A stretch of DNA of 64,000 nt from NCBI RefSeq assembly GCF_002954405.1, contig NZ_MQWC01000004.1, positions 4,138,790 through 4,202,789 of the forward strand. The letters run 5' to 3'. This DNA comes from Salinibacter sp. 10B (GTDB lineage: Bacteria; Bacteroidota; Rhodothermia; Rhodothermales; Salinibacteraceae). Of the stretch, positions 60,998-64,000 are shown piece by piece. A program made the position numbers and the translations under genes. The notes under the pieces are model-generated. The model was not told the DNA's origin, did no database searches, and saw only the letters and a list, made by a program, of their open reading frames with translations. Each line of letters starts with the position of its first letter. Position 1 is the first letter of the stretch.

Positions 60998-61786
60998 TCA
61001 CCGTCCGAGGTGAGACACGAGCTGGGCGAAGGCCTCCAGGCCCACGCCGGAGACGCCGGTACGGACGCGGAGGGTGCACCAGAAGTCGAGTAGCATCATC
61101 TGTGCGGCGTGGATGGGCACCGCGATCCAGAAGGACCGACAGCGCCACACTAGCGCCCCCAAGGCAATGCCCCCCACAATGGAGAGTAGTGCCTCGGGCC
61201 AAGGCTTGGAGACGTGCAGGGCAGCAAACGGAATCGCCTGCACGAAAATCGCGTAGAGGCCCAGGGTGGGGGCGCTTCCAAAGAGGACAAAGCCCCGCCA
61301 TAGGTACTCCCACCCAAGCCAGTAGAAGAGGAAGAGGGCCTCGTAGATCAAGAAGAGGGTCCAGTTCTGGGAGGCGGGAGAGTAGTGCGGGTACTGTTGC
61401 TGGAAGGCACTTCCGTCTGAGAGCACCCAGGTACCCACAGCCACGAGGGGAAGGTATAAGGCCGCGATCCCGGTGGCCAGTCGCCAATTCCCAAGCCCCA
61501 GACCTGCATCTTCCAGGTCATTGGAGAAGAAGAGCAGGAGTCCAGCGGCCGGGAGTACAAATCCGAGGAGGCCTTGCATGCCGAACCACCATCCCCAACT
61601 GGCAAGTTCTCGCCAGTCCGCCGGGAGGGAAGCGGCAACATGCTCATAGAAAAGCCCCCGATCCCCGAGAATGAACTGGAGGACGACCGCGACGGCGGCG
61701 AACACGAGAACAAAAGTCGTCTGCCGGTCCAGCGAGGAGATTGCCGTCCGGAGCCGACTCCACTCGTTTTGGAAGAGGTCGAGCAT
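60998..61786 (-). CDS. CPBP-family intramembrane protease-like protein
   Basis: 262 residues, about eight membrane helices. The motif region is FLFYWLGWEYLWRGFVLF, where the usual EExxxR reads WEYLWR (Trp159, Glu160, Arg164). Later FAALHVSKPWPEALLSIVGG and IPIHAAQMMLLDF-type helices carry the two His positions (ALHV, VPIHA). The Rce1/CPBP family cleaves prenylated or small membrane peptides. In many bacterial members the first Glu of the motif is replaced, as here, so activity is uncertain. It lies 65 bp downstream of the S9 peptidase gene on the same strand. Confidence 0.82.
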   Translation of the reverse strand: MLDLFQNEWSRLRTAISSLDRQTTFVLVFAAVAVVLQFILGDRGLFYEHVAASLPADWRELASWGWWFGMQGLLGFVLPAAGLLLFFSNDLEDAGLGLGNWRLATGIAALYLPLVAVGTWVLSDGSAFQQQYPHYSPASQNWTLFLIYEALFLFYWLGWEYLWRGFVLFGSAPTLGLYAIFVQAIPFAALHVSKPWPEALLSIVGGIALGALVWRCRSFWIAVPIHAAQMMLLDFWCTLRVRTGVSGVGLEAFAQLVSHLGR

Positions 61787-61851
61787 AAAGGCGAAACAGG
61801 AAATACAGAAAAGTGCGAGCCGTCCCCCGCGACGTGAGAGGCATGGAATCT

Positions 61852-64000
61852 CTACGGACGACGGCCCCCAGGAGCCGTAAATCGGGCGATGAACTCGTAG
61901 AGTCGAGCGAGCCGGTCCATCCGTTGTTTCGGGGTGGCCGTTTGAGAAAACGCGTGCCCTACTCCCGGATAGCGGACGTACTCGGTGGGAATCCCGTTCA
62001 TCTTGAGCCGACGATACAGCATCTCGGGTTGAGTCGGGCCAGTCACGTGGTTGCGGGCTCCGTGAAGTAGGAGGAGCGGGGTGGTAATCTCATGGGCATT
62101 CGTGAGTGGCGAGTTGCGGCGAAGGGCCGGGCCGGGGGCCACGGTCGAGTCGGGGGGAGGCAGAAGGCCCGCCGTGAGGCGGGGAGAGGGCGACGGATCG
62201 GATGTACGGGCGGGAGCCGGGGGGGCATTCGAGGCCCACGGATATCCACCGAACTGTTCGACGACGGTAGGTCCCGCTTCGCCCGCGTCAAAGAACACCG
62301 TGAGGTCGTACACGCCACTCTGCGCCACGGCGGTTTCAAAACGGTCGGTCCGGCCGAGCAGCCACGCGGTCAGGTAGCCGCCGTACCCGCGTCCAGCCAA
62401 GGCCTGTTGCGTTGAGTCGACCCAGGCCCGCGACGCGATCGAGTCGGTCAGGGCCAGCACATCTTCTCCAGGGCCTGGCCCCCAGTCCTGAAAGTTGCGA
62501 CGCCGAAAGGTGGATCCGTAGCCGGGCGTGCCGCGCGGCCAGACCTCCACGACGCCGTATCCGCGACCCGCGAGAAATTGACGGTCGATCCACGCGGCAA
62601 TCGGCGCCGACGGATGCAATGCCGAGGGCCCCCCACGGGGGCGCACGACGATCGGATATTGAAGCGAATCCGTGAAGGAGAGGGGCCGGGTTACCCGGCC
62701 GGGGACCGGGACGTTCTCGTTCCAGGCTGTCACGGACGTAGACGAGGCGAGCCGTCGACGAGCGATCCAGGAGGCATTATGCGACGACAGTCGCTGTTCG
62801 TTGTTGAAGTTGATCGTGTTGCGATAAAGTTCAGAGGGATTCGAGGGGTCGAATACGGCGTACACGGCGTTGGATGCCGTCACGTCGAAGGCCTGCACCG
62901 CTCGGTCGGCGTCGAGCACCTGCTCGACCGTGGCCGTTCGCACCATTGTTGAATCAATCGAGAAGGTGTCTCGGGACGTGGTGTAGTCATCCCGAAGCGA
63001 GGTGCGGCGGGGCTGTTGAGTGGTATCGTTTCGAGCAAATGGCGCGAACCGGAAGAGAGGACGCCCCCCTCGTGCCTGTGCTGCGGCGTACAAATACCAT
63101 CCGTCTGGCGACCATCGGAGACGCTTGACGTTATGGTCGAACGTCGAGGTGATAAATTGAGGATTGGACCGACCGTCGAGTTCAAAGAGTCCAATCTCGA
63201 CGGGATCGTAACTACCAGTTTCAAGCCGCTCAGCCCGAAATGCTAAGGTGGTGCCGTCGGAGGTGACGCGCGGGGTGGTGAGGCGGTAGCCGTCGATCTG
63301 CAGCAGTTGCTGGATGCGGTAAGGGGCGAGGTCGACGACGTAAAGATTCCGGTTCCGAAGCCGATCCGGGTGGGCCTTCACGCGAGGAGGCGCACTCACA
63401 ACAATTTGGGATCCTCCCGGGAGCCAGGAGGCGCCGTGGTACGATCGATACCCCTGGGTAACGGGACGGGGGCGTGGACGCTCGGGCGCCCCGGTCGTCA
63501 CGTTGGGGGGTACGTCGACAACGAAGTAGTGCTGGTAGGTGGGCGTGGGTTGATACCGCCCGTTTTCTCGTAGGTCGGGCCGGGAGAAGACCTGCTGTTT
63601 GGTGGACGAACGACGGTCCAGCCAGCGGCGCATCTGGAGCAGGTCTCCGTTCGGGGTTGCGGCTGTATCTTGGGCGACGGGCACCGTGGTCGTGTCCGGG
63701 ATGAGCCGCAGATGGTCGAATACGGCCCGCAGGCTGTCGGCAGAGAGAAGCCGGAGACTGTCCGTCGGAAAAGAGCGGAGCGAGGGCGGCACGGACGGCC
63801 CTCCGGGAGAGCGGAGGGCCCGGCTGGTGTCCGACGGAAGGCGAGGCGTGCCGTTCGGGCCGAGCGCCAGGGTGTCAAGGGCCTCGAGGGTGCGCTGATG
63901 GCGAAGTACCAAAAGCGTATCCGGCGGAATCCGCCGAAGGGTATCCTGGGGCAGTCGGCTCGGCCGTTCGGAGGGAGGCCGGCGGCCCGTTTGAGGACGA
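61852..64000 (-). CDS. S9 prolyl-oligopeptidase-family protein lacking the catalytic Ser (5' end outside window)
   Basis: The frame is open to the last base of the window (716 residues visible), so the start is beyond it. The N-terminal part is a propeller with WD40-like/PD40 strands (QGYRSYHGASWLPGGSQIVV; NPQFITSTFDHNVKRLRWSP). The C-terminal 250 residues fit an S9 hydrolase: PIVVRPRGGPSALH, WPRGTPGYGSTFRRRNFQDW, AWVDSTQQALAGRGYGGYLT and TEYVRYPGVGHAF. The nucleophile motif GxSxGG reads GRGYGG (Gly codon at 62386-62388). The Asp motif reads HGARNHVTGP, with Asn/His where Asp is expected. Only the His remains. It probably does not hydrolyse peptides by the usual triad. Confidence 0.85.
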   Translation of the reverse strand, partial: RPQTGRRPPSERPSRLPQDTLRRIPPDTLLVLRHQRTLEALDTLALGPNGTPRLPSDTSRALRSPGGPSVPPSLRSFPTDSLRLLSADSLRAVFDHLRLIPDTTTVPVAQDTAATPNGDLLQMRRWLDRRSSTKQQVFSRPDLRENGRYQPTPTYQHYFVVDVPPNVTTGAPERPRPRPVTQGYRSYHGASWLPGGSQIVVSAPPRVKAHPDRLRNRNLYVVDLAPYRIQQLLQIDGYRLTTPRVTSDGTTLAFRAERLETGSYDPVEIGLFELDGRSNPQFITSTFDHNVKRLRWSPDGWYLYAAAQARGGRPLFRFAPFARNDTTQQPRRTSLRDDYTTSRDTFSIDSTMVRTATVEQVLDADRAVQAFDVTASNAVYAVFDPSNPSELYRNTINFNNEQRLSSHNASWIARRRLASSTSVTAWNENVPVPGRVTRPLSFTDSLQYPIVVRPRGGPSALHPSAPIAAWIDRQFLAGRGYGVVEVWPRGTPGYGSTFRRRNFQDWGPGPGEDVLALTDSIASRAWVDSTQQALAGRGYGGYLTAWLLGRTDRFETAVAQSGVYDLTVFFDAGEAGPTVVEQFGGYPWASNAPPAPARTSDPSPSPRLTAGLLPPPDSTVAPGPALRRNSPLTNAHEITTPLLLLHGARNHVTGPTQPEMLYRRLKMNGIPTEYVRYPGVGHAFSQTATPKQRMDRLARLYEFIARFTAPGGRRP

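Noticed and set aside
1-64000. CRISPR array or phage-defence island
   Set aside because: No regularly spaced repeats and no cas, restriction or known defence genes; the only repeats are the MITE pair and the 16-bp duplication.

Overview
The window is about 64 kb of GC-rich chromosome. I infer a moderately halophilic member of the Rhodothermota/Bacteroidota lineage (Salinibacter- or Longibacter-like). The evidence is a moderately acidic proteome, type IX secretion (T9SS) parts (PorX, a PorV/PorQ-family protein, proteins with C-terminal sorting domains), bacillithiol synthesis (BshC), class I HMG-CoA reductase, and very few Shine-Dalgarno-like sites. No rRNA, tRNA or CRISPR was seen, so the lineage call is inference only.

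Layout. 1-2.1 kb: two sulfatases. 2.1-5.9 kb (minus): argS and a large secreted repeat protein with a T9SS-like C-terminus. 5.9-7.1 kb: a decayed region holding IS3-family transposase fragments and an orphan sorting-domain tail. 7.1-14.5 kb (plus): hisD, hisC, a bifunctional-nuclease/UVR protein, bshC, an alarmone-hydrolase-like HD protein, an SDR and bioY. 14.6-16.5 kb: a degenerate integron-integrase-like ORF, a solitary Phd/YefM antitoxin and a gamma-glutamylcyclotransferase. 16.7-23.1 kb: aconitase, a degenerate squalene/phytoene synthase, purM, plsY and gpsA, with two copies of a 160-bp MITE-like element. 23.4-32.1 kb: an AlbA_2-type regulator, parC-parE, a metzincin-type protease and an Hpt protein. 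32.1-32.8 kb: non-coding, with clustered hairpins. 32.8-41.1 kb (minus): thiL, anmK, a TPR-like protein, a CesA-like glycosyltransferase, HMG-CoA reductase with an extra N-terminal domain, and an ArsA-type ATPase. 41.5-49.7 kb: a porin-like barrel, DoxX, folC, tsaE, porX, a WG-repeat lipoprotein, an aldo/keto reductase and a lactonase. 49.8-51.6 kb: a decayed quinone-stress-type locus, with pirin and wrbA pseudogenes beside an intact MarR gene and two matching palindromic operators. 52-64 kb: a pilus/T2SS-like pair, rsmD-coaD, an aminotransferase, a site-2 protease, a T9SS cluster, a CPBP protease and an S9 peptidase that lacks its nucleophile.

Most of the window is ordinary core metabolism. 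The parts worth a second look are the MarR operator pair with its two broken target genes, the MITE pair, the structured non-coding block near 32.5 kb, and a set of intact reading frames that have lost family-defining catalytic or ligand residues (integrase-like, phytoene-synthase-like, S9 peptidase, aconitase). The N-terminal extension on HMG-CoA reductase is also unusual.
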